Part shown: in pieces, positions 27,252-36,316 of the stretch
Position numbering within the stretch: position 1 is the first letter of the stretch
How the letters are laid out: the number at the start of each line of letters is the position of its first letter
From: 34-65-8 sp964516135
GTDB lineage: Bacteria; Pseudomonadota; Alphaproteobacteria; Sphingomonadales; Sphingomonadaceae
Assembly (NCBI GenBank): GCA_964516135.1
Contig: CAZEWN010000003.1
Coordinates: forward strand, 1-64,000
Reading direction: 5' to 3'
Length of the DNA stretch: 64,000 bases
Program-made: the position numbers and the translations under genes
The notes under the pieces: model-generated
Told to the model about the DNA's origin: nothing
Seen by the model: the letters and a program-made list of their open reading frames with translations, nothing else
Database searches by the model: none

Positions 27252-28877
27252 TCAGAAATCGTAACGCAGGCCGACCAGCGCCGACGCGGCGGTCAGGTCT
27301 TCAGCGGCAATGTCGCTGTCGAGGTAGTCGAGCGCCACCGCCGCACGCGCGGACAGGCGATCGATGATCGCGCGGCTGTAAGATGCCGATCCGCCCGCGG
27401 CGAACACGTTGCCGCCATCGGCAAAGCCGCTTTCAAGCCAGTTGGCATAGGCGTTCGCGGTAAAGCCCGCGCGGCGTCCGAGCTGGCCCGACAGGTAGGC
27501 GGCCAGGTAGTAGCTTTCATCGATGATTCCGTCGGCTGCCTCGAGCACTGTTCCGGGCGCCGCGATGAACCGGCGGCGGTCGTAACCCGCGCCAATCCCG
27601 GCGTTCATCCGCCCCACCCGCCGCGAATAGCTGGCCGCAACACCGCGCGACCGGAACACCGCCGAACGCACCGAGGATAGCGGTCCGGCGATGCAGTTGC
27701 CGCCCTCGGAGCTGGCAACGCAGCCCGCCAGGTCGCCGGTCAGGGCGTTACGGTTGGCGGTGAATTCGGTCGGGAGGTTTGCCAGCGCATTGGTCAGCAC
27801 ATTCCCGAAATTTGAGATGGAATCGTAAACCGCAATGTTCACGCTGCTCCGATTGTTCGGAGCATATGCGAACGAGCCATAATATGTGGTTGAATCGTAA
27901 CGCCTGCCTACCGTCGCTGCGAGCGAAGTGCGGCGGGATGGGCGCCACATGACGCCCACGTCCCAGATCAGGCCGTCGGTTTCATAGGCAATGCGGCGCG
28001 GCTGGCTGCCGTCGGTGACCAGGCGCCCGTCCGAGCCGATCACCGGCAAGCCGTTGGCGTCGCGCAGCGCATCGCGGCTCGACACCTCGACATCCTCGTA
28101 CCCCACGCCGCCAACCAGGGCCAATGACTGGGTCACGGGCACCGTCACGTCGCCGCGCACATACATGTCCCGGACGCGCTGATCGAGGTTCGACACGTCT
28201 TCCTGAACAAACCCGGCACCCACGCCCACACCCACAGGCAAGGGCTCGTCTGGGCGCGTGTCTACGCGCGCGCTCGCCACTTGAACCACACTGTCGTCGA
28301 ACACGTCGACAGGTGCCGCGCCGGGCGCGGTGAGCAGGGCATCGGGCGATTCGACCCGCGTGTAGCCAAGCCGGTAGCTTGCCGAGACATCGAGGTCGCC
28401 GGCGCGCGTCGCCAACGTCGGGCCGACATAGGCGGAGTAGATCCGGCTTTCGGATTCCTCACCGAGCACGGGATTGAGCGTCGCGCTGCCGCTGCCATCA
28501 ACGCGGGTGCGGGCGGCAAGCGCACCGCCCTCCACGGTCAAAACCTGCGGCACAACCGATGCAAATCCGCGCGCGACACCGCTCACGGTGTTCGAGTCGA
28601 CCGCGTCGCCATAACCGACGTTGTACTCATAGCGGATCGACACCGATCCGCCGTTGTTGCGCCCACGCGCGGTTGCATCAACGCCGGTCGCCACCTGACT
28701 GTAGGTGACCGCGTCGCTGCCCGGCGAAAGCTCCGCCACGACCAGTTGCGATGCTTCGATATACGGCGCAACGGCAACCACGCGGCCGCCGCGGTCACGT
28801 GCGGACGCATCGTCCTGCGCCAGCGCGGCCGGTGCCCAGGGAGCGGCGATCAAAGCTATAAGACAAAGCCTTTTCAT
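27252..28877 (-). CDS. XrtA-associated outer-membrane beta-barrel protein
   Basis: The 541-residue protein has a signal peptide (MKRLCLIALIAAPWAPAALA) and then alternating hydrophobic/polar strands ending in an aromatic residue (SALVGLRYDF), the signature of an outer-membrane barrel. It belongs to the PEP-CTERM-associated outer-membrane family that sits between the ATPase and tyrosine kinase in such loci. It is likely the channel for polysaccharide secretion in place of a Wza-type pore. ATG 28877 is 4 nt downstream of the kinase stop; an alternative ATG at 28892 would start 5 residues earlier and overlap the kinase gene. Confidence 0.88.
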   Translation of the reverse strand: MKRLCLIALIAAPWAPAALAQDDASARDRGGRVVAVAPYIEASQLVVAELSPGSDAVTYSQVATGVDATARGRNNGGSVSIRYEYNVGYGDAVDSNTVSGVARGFASVVPQVLTVEGGALAARTRVDGSGSATLNPVLGEESESRIYSAYVGPTLATRAGDLDVSASYRLGYTRVESPDALLTAPGAAPVDVFDDSVVQVASARVDTRPDEPLPVGVGVGAGFVQEDVSNLDQRVRDMYVRGDVTVPVTQSLALVGGVGYEDVEVSSRDALRDANGLPVIGSDGRLVTDGSQPRRIAYETDGLIWDVGVMWRPSRRTSLAATVGRRYDSTTYYGSFAYAPNNRSSVNIAVYDSISNFGNVLTNALANLPTEFTANRNALTGDLAGCVASSEGGNCIAGPLSSVRSAVFRSRGVAASYSRRVGRMNAGIGAGYDRRRFIAAPGTVLEAADGIIDESYYLAAYLSGQLGRRAGFTANAYANWLESGFADGGNVFAAGGSASYSRAIIDRLSARAAVALDYLDSDIAAEDLTAASALVGLRYDF

Positions 28878-28881
28878 AGGC

Positions 28882-29913
28882 TTATTCCCCATACCCGTAA
28901 TAGCTTCCGAACTTGCGGCCGCTAGGGCTGAAATTCGCGGCGTTGAGCAGCAGCTTGATGTCCGGACAGGCCGAGAGGAGTTGATAGGCATCCTCCAGCG
29001 CGCTTTGACCGGTGCGATCGGCGCGGGCGACCAGCACGGCTTGCCCCACATGGTTGGCGAGTTCAGCGGCGGGCGAGGCGGCCAGTGCCGGGGGGGTGTC
29101 GAAGATCACCACCCGGTTAGGCGTGCCAAGCGTCAGCCGGTCGAGCACCTCGGCAGTGCGTGCCGAAGCGAGATACTCGCTGTCGGCATTGGTTAGATTG
29201 CCAGCGGGCAGCACCCACAAACCGGGCACGTCCGTACCCATGACCAGATCTTCAACCTCGATATCGGAATTGGCGAGGCAATCCATGAACCCGGGCCGCT
29301 TGGGCAACCCCAGCGTCGACAGGATCGAAGGCTTGGCGAAATCCGCGTCGACCAGCAGCACCTCGGTATCGCGTTCGTTGGCCATTGCCAGCGCCAGATT
29401 GACCGAACAGAAGGTCTTGCCTTCACCCGGATGCGGCGAGCACACCAGTACGCGTCGCGACGCCGCAGTCCCCCGCTCGCGCGCGGTGGCCAGGATCTGC
29501 CGCTTCACAATGCGAAATTCTTCCAGCAGCGCCGATACGGCAGCGTCGGGCACGATGTAGCCTTCATCCTTCAGGCTTCCACGATTGATCGGATAGCTGC
29601 GACCGGTGAAACGTACGGGGGTGAAACCCTGTTCAAGAGTAATCCCGGACGGGGCGGCGGGCGCGGGCAATTGCTCCTCGACCGCGTGCTGCTCCGCTGT
29701 CACGGGCTTCGCGACCGGAGCAGCGACCGCGGGGACGGTGTCGGATTGGGCACGGCGCACCTTCGCGCGCTTCATCGCCGGTTGCGCGAGCGAGCGCGGC
29801 ACCGGAGCGGGGCGGAAGCCGTCGAGGCCGAAAACGCCGGTGGCGCGTTCGAGCAGCGAGCTTTCGCGCTTGTCCGGATCGTCGGGGAGCGGAATTCTGG
29901 TTTGGTCCGTCAT
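28882..29913 (-). CDS. XrtA-associated BY-type tyrosine autokinase
   Basis: The 343-residue cytoplasmic protein is a bacterial tyrosine kinase (CpsD/CapB-like). Walker A is SPHPGEGKT (159-167), Walker A' is VDADFAKP (188-195) and Walker B is VVIFDTPPAL. The C-terminus has a tyrosine cluster, GSYYGYGE, as used for autophosphorylation. In such systems it partners with a separate chain-length protein, here the next gene upstream, to control polymer length and export. The first 120 residues are low-complexity and Pro/Ala-rich. The gap to the chain-length gene is 13 nt. Confidence 0.93.
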   Translation of the reverse strand: MTDQTRIPLPDDPDKRESSLLERATGVFGLDGFRPAPVPRSLAQPAMKRAKVRRAQSDTVPAVAAPVAKPVTAEQHAVEEQLPAPAAPSGITLEQGFTPVRFTGRSYPINRGSLKDEGYIVPDAAVSALLEEFRIVKRQILATARERGTAASRRVLVCSPHPGEGKTFCSVNLALAMANERDTEVLLVDADFAKPSILSTLGLPKRPGFMDCLANSDIEVEDLVMGTDVPGLWVLPAGNLTNADSEYLASARTAEVLDRLTLGTPNRVVIFDTPPALAASPAAELANHVGQAVLVARADRTGQSALEDAYQLLSACPDIKLLLNAANFSPSGRKFGSYYGYGE

Positions 29914-29926
29914 CGTTCCTGCCCCC

Positions 29927-31444
29927 TCAAGCCACCATCCCGCGCTGTACGAATTCGATCGCCAACAGGATCACGCACAAGCTGCCGAGCGCCGCGCTTG
30001 CGCCGAGGAACTGTCGCTGTCGCTTGCGCCGGAGCGCGCGCCCGGCCTCGTTCCAGCTTTGCGAGATCGCGCCCAGCACCGGCAGGTCCATCGACCGTTC
30101 CAGTTTCGCGGTCGTGGCGAAGGTCGATCGCAGCTGCCCCATCGCGAAGGCGGCACCGGCGCCGGCGGCCAGTCCCGCGAACAGGACGCCGAGCAGCAGC
30201 AAGGGCCGGTTCGGCGCGGCAGGGGCACGCGGCACAGTCGGTGGGTCGATCACTTCGAATCGGAACGAGGAGCGCTCGTTTTCAACTTGCCCGCGCAGGC
30301 GCATTTCCTCGCGGTCCTGCAGCAATTCATCGTACTTTGTCTTCAGCACCTCGTAATCGCGGCTGATCCGGTTGGCCTCCGCCGCGACAGCGGGCTCATC
30401 AGCCTGGCTTGCCATCAGCGAGGTAAGATCGGCCTGGAGCGCGGCCTTGCGTGCCATCAGCGCCTGAACATTGGCCTCCCGCTCGGCCCGGATCGACACC
30501 AGCGAGGTATAGGCGGGGTTGGGCATTCCGCCCCCGCCCCCTTCGCGCGCGGCCTGCGGTTCGAGCAGTTGTATCTGTTTCTTCAGCGCAACCACGTCGG
30601 GATGGCTGTCGGTCAGCCCGCGCGATTGTAGCCCGGCGAGTTGCGAACGCGCCTGCGCCAACGCGCCGCCCGCGCCGCCCTGCCCGGCGCCGCCGGCAAC
30701 CGATCGCGGGGTGCCGGCGAGCTGGCCGTTGATCGCGGCGAGCGCGCTCTGCGCAGCGGCGAGGTCGGCCTCGACCCCGCGCATTTCGGTTCGAAGCGCG
30801 GTCAGCCGGCCCGACAGGGCGCCCACCCCACCGACCAGGTCGGGATTGGCCGCCTCGAACGCCAGGCGGCGCTGTTCGGCGGCTTCGAGCTCGCGCTTGC
30901 GGTCTTCGAGCTGCTGGTCGAGGAACACGATGGTATTGGCAACCTCGCCCCGGTTGCCGGCGATGTTCTCCTCGCGGAAGATATCGATCAGTTTCTGGAC
31001 CACGTCCTGCGACAGCTTGGCATTCTGGGCATCGGACAAGTCGCCCCGACCGATCGTCGCGGTCAGTTCGAACAGGTTGCCTTCCTCGCTTTTCACCGCG
31101 ATTTTCTCGGTTAGCCCGTCTATCGCGCCGTCCATGTCGCGCTGGTTCTGGACCGTTTCGCCCAGTTTCGTCGACCGGATGACCTTTTCCAGGTTTACTG
31201 CGCTGACCAGCGTTTGCCGCACGCGCTGGATTTCTTGCTCGCCGCCGTTGGCGATACCGATCTGCTGCGCCAGCACATCATCGAGCTGGACGTAAATTCG
31301 CGCTTTTGACTCGTAGGAATTGGGGATCAACGCGACCACCAGCCAGCCAAGCAGGCACACGCCCCAGGCCACCGCCAGCGCCAGCCAGCGCCGGTGCCAG
31401 ATCGAATGGATCGCCGAGCGGAATTCGTCGAAGACTTCGTTCAT
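29927..31444 (-). CDS. XrtA-associated polysaccharide chain-length determinant (Wzz/GNVR family)
   Basis: The 505-residue inner-membrane protein has an N-terminal transmembrane segment at about 19-40, a long periplasmic coiled-coil with GNVR-type Wzz features (SYESKARIYVQLDDV near the start) and a C-terminal membrane segment at about 430-450; a further hydrophobic segment is at about 485-500. Proline-rich PPTVPRAPAAPNRP precedes the second membrane segment, as usual. It senses or sets polymer length together with the kinase. The gene follows the export lipoprotein after 19 nt. Confidence 0.92.
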   Translation of the reverse strand: MNEVFDEFRSAIHSIWHRRWLALAVAWGVCLLGWLVVALIPNSYESKARIYVQLDDVLAQQIGIANGGEQEIQRVRQTLVSAVNLEKVIRSTKLGETVQNQRDMDGAIDGLTEKIAVKSEEGNLFELTATIGRGDLSDAQNAKLSQDVVQKLIDIFREENIAGNRGEVANTIVFLDQQLEDRKRELEAAEQRRLAFEAANPDLVGGVGALSGRLTALRTEMRGVEADLAAAQSALAAINGQLAGTPRSVAGGAGQGGAGGALAQARSQLAGLQSRGLTDSHPDVVALKKQIQLLEPQAAREGGGGGMPNPAYTSLVSIRAEREANVQALMARKAALQADLTSLMASQADEPAVAAEANRISRDYEVLKTKYDELLQDREEMRLRGQVENERSSFRFEVIDPPTVPRAPAAPNRPLLLLGVLFAGLAAGAGAAFAMGQLRSTFATTAKLERSMDLPVLGAISQSWNEAGRALRRKRQRQFLGASAALGSLCVILLAIEFVQRGMVA

Positions 31445-31463
31445 TGCCTCGTGCCGATCCTGC

Positions 31464-32108
31464 TCAGAACATGCTTTCCGGGATGATGATCACGTCGCCC
31501 GGTTGCAGCATGACATTCGCCTGGCTGTCGCCCTTGCGGAGCAGGTCGCCGAGCCGCAGCGCATATTCACGCTGGCGGCCCAACTGCTTGTCGAAACGGA
31601 GCAACTTGGCCCGGTTGCCCGCGGCAAATTCGCTCAGCCCGCCCACCGCGATCATCGCGTCAAGCACAGTCATGTTCGCGCGGAACGGGATCGACGCGGG
31701 CTGTTCCGTCGCGCCCACGATGCGCACCTGCTGGCTGAACGTGCCCGCGAATTCGGTGACGATGACCGACACCAGCGGTTCTTCGATATATTGCGACAGC
31801 TGCAGGCGGATATCCTGCGCCAGCATGGCTGGCGTCTTGCCCACCGCGGGCATGTCGGTGACGAGCGGCGTGGTAATCCGTCCGTCGGGGCGAACCTGGA
31901 TCTTTTCCGCGCCAAGTTCCGGATTGCGCCACACGTGGATGGTCAGCTGATCCAGCGGCCCGATCACATATTCCTCGCCCGGCCCCTCCTGCAACGGCAC
32001 CACGGCGGCAGGTGGCAATTCGGCCCCGCCGGTGGTGGAGCATCCCGCCAGCGCAAGCGCGGCAAGCGTGCCTCCGGCAAAGAGAGTGGCAAAACGCACA
32101 TTCGGCAT
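31464..32108 (-). CDS. XrtA-associated exopolysaccharide export lipoprotein (Wza-like)
   Basis: The 214-residue protein has a lipoprotein signal (LALAGC lipobox, Cys23) and the Poly_export and SLBB domains: YVIGPLDQLTIHVWRNPEL opens the first, and VRIVGATEQPASIPFRANM opens the SLBB domain. It likely forms part of the outer-membrane secretion channel with the separate beta-barrel protein. It is the first gene of the minus-strand exopolysaccharide operon; a promoter should lie in 32109-32271. Confidence 0.93.
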   Translation of the reverse strand: MPNVRFATLFAGGTLAALALAGCSTTGGAELPPAAVVPLQEGPGEEYVIGPLDQLTIHVWRNPELGAEKIQVRPDGRITTPLVTDMPAVGKTPAMLAQDIRLQLSQYIEEPLVSVIVTEFAGTFSQQVRIVGATEQPASIPFRANMTVLDAMIAVGGLSEFAAGNRAKLLRFDKQLGRQREYALRLGDLLRKGDSQANVMLQPGDVIIIPESMF

Positions 32109-32271
32109 CGATCAATCCTTGCCCTGTCGCGGTGGCATGCAGACAGGGGGAGCGACCCCCATGCCTGCCCGCAAGTCAGCAGGTTTCCTCGCCGAAAAGG
32201 GTGAATATACCGTTAGCCTTGCACGACCTGCCGCGACCGGTCCCGGATCGGGACAGTGCGAGCCAGCAAGG
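32109..32271 (-). promoter_or_regulatory. Intergenic leader of the exopolysaccharide operon
   Basis: This 163-bp gap separates the decarboxylase gene from the export lipoprotein. On the minus strand it has a TATATT hexamer that could serve as a -10 box, without a convincing -35, and nearer the gene a GC hairpin GGGGGTCGCTCCCCC. An inverted repeat GTCCCG-GAT-CGGGAC (32240-32254) lies close to the decarboxylase stop. These are candidates for the operon promoter, leader structure and upstream terminator or operator, respectively. Confidence 0.45.
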
Positions 32272-33498
32272 TCAGACCAGGATTTGCCGCGCCGGACCCT
32301 GGCCCAAAAACTCCATTGGCGAGGCGGTGGCGCCGTAGGCGCCAGCACAAAACACCGCGACCAGGTCGCCAACGTCGGCGCGCGGGAGCATCGCCTGATC
32401 GGCGAGGCGGTCGAGCGGGGTGCACAGGCAGCCGACCACGTTCGCCTCCTCCGCCGGCTCGGCGTCAAATCTTGTCGCAATTGCAAGCGGATAGTTGCGC
32501 CGAACTACGGTGCCGAAGTTGCCCGAGGCGGCAAGCTGGTGGTGCAGCCCGCCGTCGGTGACGAGGAACACTTGCCCGTGGCTGCCCTTGCGATCGACGA
32601 TCCGGGTCAGGTAAACGCCAGCCTCGCCAACGAGATAGCGGCCCAGTTCGATGCACAGCTCCGCATCGGCGAGCGTTTCAGGCAGGCGTTCGAGGCGCTC
32701 CGCCAGCGCCGCGCCGACCCGGGCCAGATCGAGCGGCGTGTCGCCATTGAAATAGGGAATCCCGAAACCTCCACCGAGGTTCAGTTTTGGCAGCGAAGTC
32801 CCTGTTTCATTTGCCAATTGATCGGCGAGCGCCAGTACGTTTGCTTGCGTTTCGATCACCGCATCGGCATCGAGCGCCTGGCTGCCCGTGAAAATATGCC
32901 ACCCGCGCCACTCCGCTCCGCCGGCGATGATCTCGCGCGCCAGTGCCGCAGCGCGGTCCTGATCGACGCCGAACTGCTTGGCGCCGCCGCCCATCTTCAT
33001 ACCCGATCCGCGCAGTTCGAAGCTGGGATTGACGCGCACCGCCATGCGCGGACGCACGCCGAGCCGCTCGCCGATTGCCAAGGCGCGGCGCGCCTCGCCT
33101 TCGGACTCGCAGTTGATCGTCACTCCGGCAGCGATTGCCGCCTCCAGCTCGTGGTCGCGCTTGCCCGGTCCGGCGAAGCTGACCCGCGCGGGGGAAATGT
33201 CCGCCGCCTGGACCATCGCCAGTTCTCCCGCCGAGGCGATGTCGAACCCGTCGACCAGTCCCGCCATGTGCCCAAGCACCGGGCGCCACGGATTGGCCTT
33301 GATCGCGTAGTTCAGCCCTAACCGCGCGGGCAGCGCCGCGCGCAATTCGGCCACGCGCGTGTCGAGGCGCTCCCGCGAATAGACGAACAGCGGGGTATCT
33401 CCCGCCTTCTCCACCAGATCGCTCACCTTGTGCCCGCCGATGGCCAATTCGCCATCGATGGCCGCAAAACCGGCGGGGATGGGGCCAAGCGGCTTCAC
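32272..33498 (-). CDS. PLP-dependent decarboxylase (fold III), XrtA-associated
   Basis: The 408-residue enzyme belongs to the fold-III family that includes diaminopimelate and ornithine/arginine decarboxylases. The cofactor lysine is Lys68 in YAIKANPW; the glycine-rich phosphate site is LNLGGGFGIPY; the C-terminal substrate loop contains VVGCLCTPLD and FCAGAYGA. It decarboxylates an amino acid, probably supplying an amine for the module described in the summary, but its substrate cannot be read. The GTG start overlaps the stop of the acyl ligase by 4 nt (GTGA). Confidence 0.9.
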   Translation of the reverse strand: MKPLGPIPAGFAAIDGELAIGGHKVSDLVEKAGDTPLFVYSRERLDTRVAELRAALPARLGLNYAIKANPWRPVLGHMAGLVDGFDIASAGELAMVQAADISPARVSFAGPGKRDHELEAAIAAGVTINCESEGEARRALAIGERLGVRPRMAVRVNPSFELRGSGMKMGGGAKQFGVDQDRAAALAREIIAGGAEWRGWHIFTGSQALDADAVIETQANVLALADQLANETGTSLPKLNLGGGFGIPYFNGDTPLDLARVGAALAERLERLPETLADAELCIELGRYLVGEAGVYLTRIVDRKGSHGQVFLVTDGGLHHQLAASGNFGTVVRRNYPLAIATRFDAEPAEEANVVGCLCTPLDRLADQAMLPRADVGDLVAVFCAGAYGATASPMEFLGQGPARQILV

Positions 33499-35012
33499 GC
33501 GCCATACTCCGCCGCCAGTGCATTGCGATCGAGCTTGCCATTTGTGTTCAGCGGCATGGCCTCACGCCAGTGAATCGTCTTGGGCTGCATGAAATTGGGC
33601 AGATCCTTCGCCAGAGCCTTGGCAAGTGCCGCCTCGGCATCGGGGCGGGCCGCGCGAACGACCAGATGCACCGCCTGCCCCAGCCGCTCATCGGGCACGC
33701 CGAATGCGACCGCTTCGGCGACGAGGCCGGTCGCAACTGCGGCGTCCTCGATCTCCTGCGGGCTGATGCGGTTGCCGGCGCTCTTGATCATCGCATCGCG
33801 CCGACCAACGAAATAGAGCAGTCCTTCCGCATCCCGCCGCACCCGATCACCCGACCAAACGGCAAAGCCGCCATGGGTCGAGGCCGCCGGCGCGGGCCTG
33901 AAACGTTCGGCCGTACGCGCGGCGTCTTGCCAATAGCCCTGCGCGACCAACGGCCCGCAGTGGACGAGTTCGCCCTCGGCGCCGACATCCGCCACCGCGC
34001 CAGCATCATCGACCACCAAAATCTCGGCAAAAGGAATCGCGCGGCCCATCGAGGTGGGATGGCTGTCCACCAGCGAGGGGTCGAGATAAGTCGAGCGGAA
34101 CGCCTCGGTCAGGCCGTACATCGGGAACAACCGCGCGGCCGGAAACATCCGGCGCAGCGCGCGGACCAGGTCGGCGGTCAAGGCACCGCCCGAATTGGTC
34201 AGGCGCCGCAAGGTCTTGCCGCCGTCGGGCCATGCGATCTCGGTCAATTGCACCCACAGCGGCGGTACCGCGGCGAGCGTCGTGACACCGTGACGTTTGC
34301 ACGCCATCGCTACGTCGCGCGGGAACAGGTAATCGAGCGGCACCGCGCATCCACCGGCGCGCCACGTGCTCAAGAGCTGGTTCTGCCCATAATCGAACGA
34401 CAGCGGCAGCACCGCCAGCGTCACGTCGTCCGGTTCCAGCCCCAGGTAATGGGCCACGCTGACCGCACCGAGCCACATGTTGGCATGGCTGAGCATGACA
34501 CCCTTGGGCCGCCCCGTCGAACCCGAGGTGTATAGGATCGCCGCTAGCGCAAAGGGATCAGCATCGGACGGCGGCAATGCGTCAAGGCCCGCCCAGGCTT
34601 CGGTCAGCGCAGCATCTTCCTCGATCGTCACGCAGTGATCGGGCAGATCGCCGGGTTCCAGAGTGGCGAGCCGGGTGGGTGTGGCGATCAGCAGTTCGGC
34701 GCCGCTATCGCCAAGGACATGCGCCACTTGCGCGCGCTTGAGCAGCGGATTTACCGGCACATGGACCAGCCCCGCCCGCGCGCAGGCGAGCGGCAGGAGA
34801 CAGGTCGCTTCGCCCTTCGCTGCCCAGCTTGCCACCCGGGCGCCGGGCGTCGGCAGGCGATCCCTTAACCAGGCGCTAAGGCGGCCCAAACGGTCCCTTA
34901 ATCCGGCATAGGTAAGGGTGCCCGCGCGCAGGACCAGCGCCGGATCGTCGTCCCGCCCGAACATGGCGAGATGATCGAGCGGGTGCGGCGTCGGGTCGGC
35001 GGGAACGGGCAT
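33495..35012 (-). CDS. AMP-forming acyl/amino acid ligase, XrtA-associated
   Basis: The 505-residue protein is an ANL-superfamily adenylating enzyme: core motif LYTSGSTGRPKGV, FPMYGLTEAFRS, GDRVRRDAEG and the catalytic C-terminal Lys in LNTNGKLDRN. It activates a carboxylate as an adenylate and passes it to CoA or to a carrier protein; the nearby acyl carrier protein at 36035 is a plausible acceptor. ATG 35012 is preferred over the TTG codon before it. It lies divergent from the acyltransferase gene starting at 35033, with only 20 nt between start codons, and its end overlaps the decarboxylase start. Confidence 0.9.
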   Translation of the reverse strand: MPVPADPTPHPLDHLAMFGRDDDPALVLRAGTLTYAGLRDRLGRLSAWLRDRLPTPGARVASWAAKGEATCLLPLACARAGLVHVPVNPLLKRAQVAHVLGDSGAELLIATPTRLATLEPGDLPDHCVTIEEDAALTEAWAGLDALPPSDADPFALAAILYTSGSTGRPKGVMLSHANMWLGAVSVAHYLGLEPDDVTLAVLPLSFDYGQNQLLSTWRAGGCAVPLDYLFPRDVAMACKRHGVTTLAAVPPLWVQLTEIAWPDGGKTLRRLTNSGGALTADLVRALRRMFPAARLFPMYGLTEAFRSTYLDPSLVDSHPTSMGRAIPFAEILVVDDAGAVADVGAEGELVHCGPLVAQGYWQDAARTAERFRPAPAASTHGGFAVWSGDRVRRDAEGLLYFVGRRDAMIKSAGNRISPQEIEDAAVATGLVAEAVAFGVPDERLGQAVHLVVRAARPDAEAALAKALAKDLPNFMQPKTIHWREAMPLNTNGKLDRNALAAEYGA

Positions 35013-35032
35013 CAAGGCTTCCAGGGTGGCGT

Positions 35033-35998
35033 GTGACGGCGAGCTATCACGACAGGGTTAACGTCTTGCAAGGGACGAATGCGGCCAGCCCGTTCGACCG
35101 GGCGGAATGGTTCGCCCTGCTAGCGGACAGCGGCCTTGCCCCGCTGATCGCCACGGCGGGCGAAGATGCGCTGGCCGCGCTCGCGCTGACCCGCGCTAAT
35201 GGCCGGATCGAACCGCTGCGAAACTGGTACAGCTTCACCTGGCGCCCGCTGGCGCCCGCCGGACCCGGGGGAGACGCGCTGCTGGCCGACCTCGCCCGGT
35301 CGCTAAGGGCGCAGACCCACCGAGTCACGCTGTGGCCGGTGCCGGACGAGGACGGTTCCGCCTCCCGCCTCGAAACCGCATTCCGCAATGCTGACTGGCA
35401 GGTCTGCCGCGCCCGATGCGATCACAACCACGTCCTGCCGGTGAACGGCCGCAGTTTTGCCGAATACTGGCTGGGTCGCCCAGGTCAGATGCGCACGACG
35501 TTGAAACGCAAGGCGAAGAAAGTCTCGGTCGAATTGCACACGCAGTTCGATCCCACCGCCTGGACCGAATACGAGCGCATCTATCACGCGAGCTGGAAGC
35601 CCGAGGAAGGCAATCCCGGCCTGCTCCGCCGCTTCGCCGAAGAGGAAGGCGCGATGGGGCGCCTGCGCCTCGGCATTGCCCGTGCCGACGGCCTGGCGGT
35701 GGCGGCGCAGTTCTGGACCGTGGAGAACGGCGTCGCCTACATCCACAAGCTCGCCCACCGGGAGGAGGCGAAGCCGTTGTCGGCCGGGACGACGCTGAGT
35801 GCGGCCTTGTTCGAACATGTCATTGATCGCGACCGGGTCGATCTGGTCGACTTCGGCACCGGCGACGACCCGTACAAACGCGACTGGATGGAGCTCGACC
35901 GCCCGCGCTATCGCATCGACGCGCTCGATCCGCGCCAGTCACGCGCCTGGCCGGCGCTCGCGAAGCGGGTTCTTGCGCGCTTTTTGCCGCGCCGCTAG
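35033..35998 (+). CDS. FemAB/GNAT-like acyltransferase (second in locus)
   Basis: The 321-residue protein is a GNAT-superfamily enzyme of the FemAB/CelD type, seen in TWRPLAPAGPGGDALLADLA, EYERIYHASWKPEEGNPGLL and VVDLVDFGTGDDPYKRDW-type text (here VDLVDFGTGDDPYKRDWME). It probably transfers an acyl or aminoacyl group onto an amine. Start: GTG 35033; the in-frame TTG at 35066 preceded by AGGG is a reasonable alternative that would give a 310-residue product. With the acyl carrier protein and two hydrolase-fold genes it starts a plus-strand operon. Confidence 0.83.
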   Translation: MTASYHDRVNVLQGTNAASPFDRAEWFALLADSGLAPLIATAGEDALAALALTRANGRIEPLRNWYSFTWRPLAPAGPGGDALLADLARSLRAQTHRVTLWPVPDEDGSASRLETAFRNADWQVCRARCDHNHVLPVNGRSFAEYWLGRPGQMRTTLKRKAKKVSVELHTQFDPTAWTEYERIYHASWKPEEGNPGLLRRFAEEEGAMGRLRLGIARADGLAVAAQFWTVENGVAYIHKLAHREEAKPLSAGTTLSAALFEHVIDRDRVDLVDFGTGDDPYKRDWMELDRPRYRIDALDPRQSRAWPALAKRVLARFLPRR

Positions 35999-36034
35999 GG
36001 CGCGCGGACCTGCAACGAGGGGATACGACGGCAG

Positions 36035-36316
36035 ATGAGCGGACTGGCGCCGAGCCGCAGCGAAATCGACGAAACGCTGCGCCAGGTACTGTGCGACGTG
36101 CTTGGGCTCGATCCCGATCATGTCGAGACGTTCGGTAACGATACCGGGCTGTTCGGCTATCTGCCGGAACTCGATTCGATGGCGGTCGCCGGGCTTCTGA
36201 CCGAGATCGAGGATCGCCTCGACGTGGTGATCGACGACGAGGACGTCGATGGCGAAATGCTTGAAACTTACGGCGGGCTGCTCGCATTTGCCGAGGCCAA
36301 GGTCGTTTCGCGCTGA
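36035..36316 (+). CDS. Acyl carrier protein, XrtA-associated
   Basis: The 93-residue protein has the carrier-protein fold with the phosphopantetheine-attachment motif LDSMAV at Ser48 and helices rich in Asp/Glu (IDDEDVDGEM). It can carry an acyl or aminoacyl thioester, most likely one loaded by the AMP ligase at 33495. It is separate from the housekeeping AcpP. A 36-nt gap follows the acyltransferase. Its stop is overlapped by the next gene. Confidence 0.9.
   Translation: MSGLAPSRSEIDETLRQVLCDVLGLDPDHVETFGNDTGLFGYLPELDSMAVAGLLTEIEDRLDVVIDDEDVDGEMLETYGGLLAFAEAKVVSR
36299..36302 (+). promoter_or_regulatory. Candidate Shine-Dalgarno site for the CTG-start gene
   Basis: AAGG lies 10 nt upstream of the CTG at 36313, inside the end of the acyl carrier protein gene. 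The short, weak match and the long spacing make this only supporting evidence. Confidence 0.3.
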
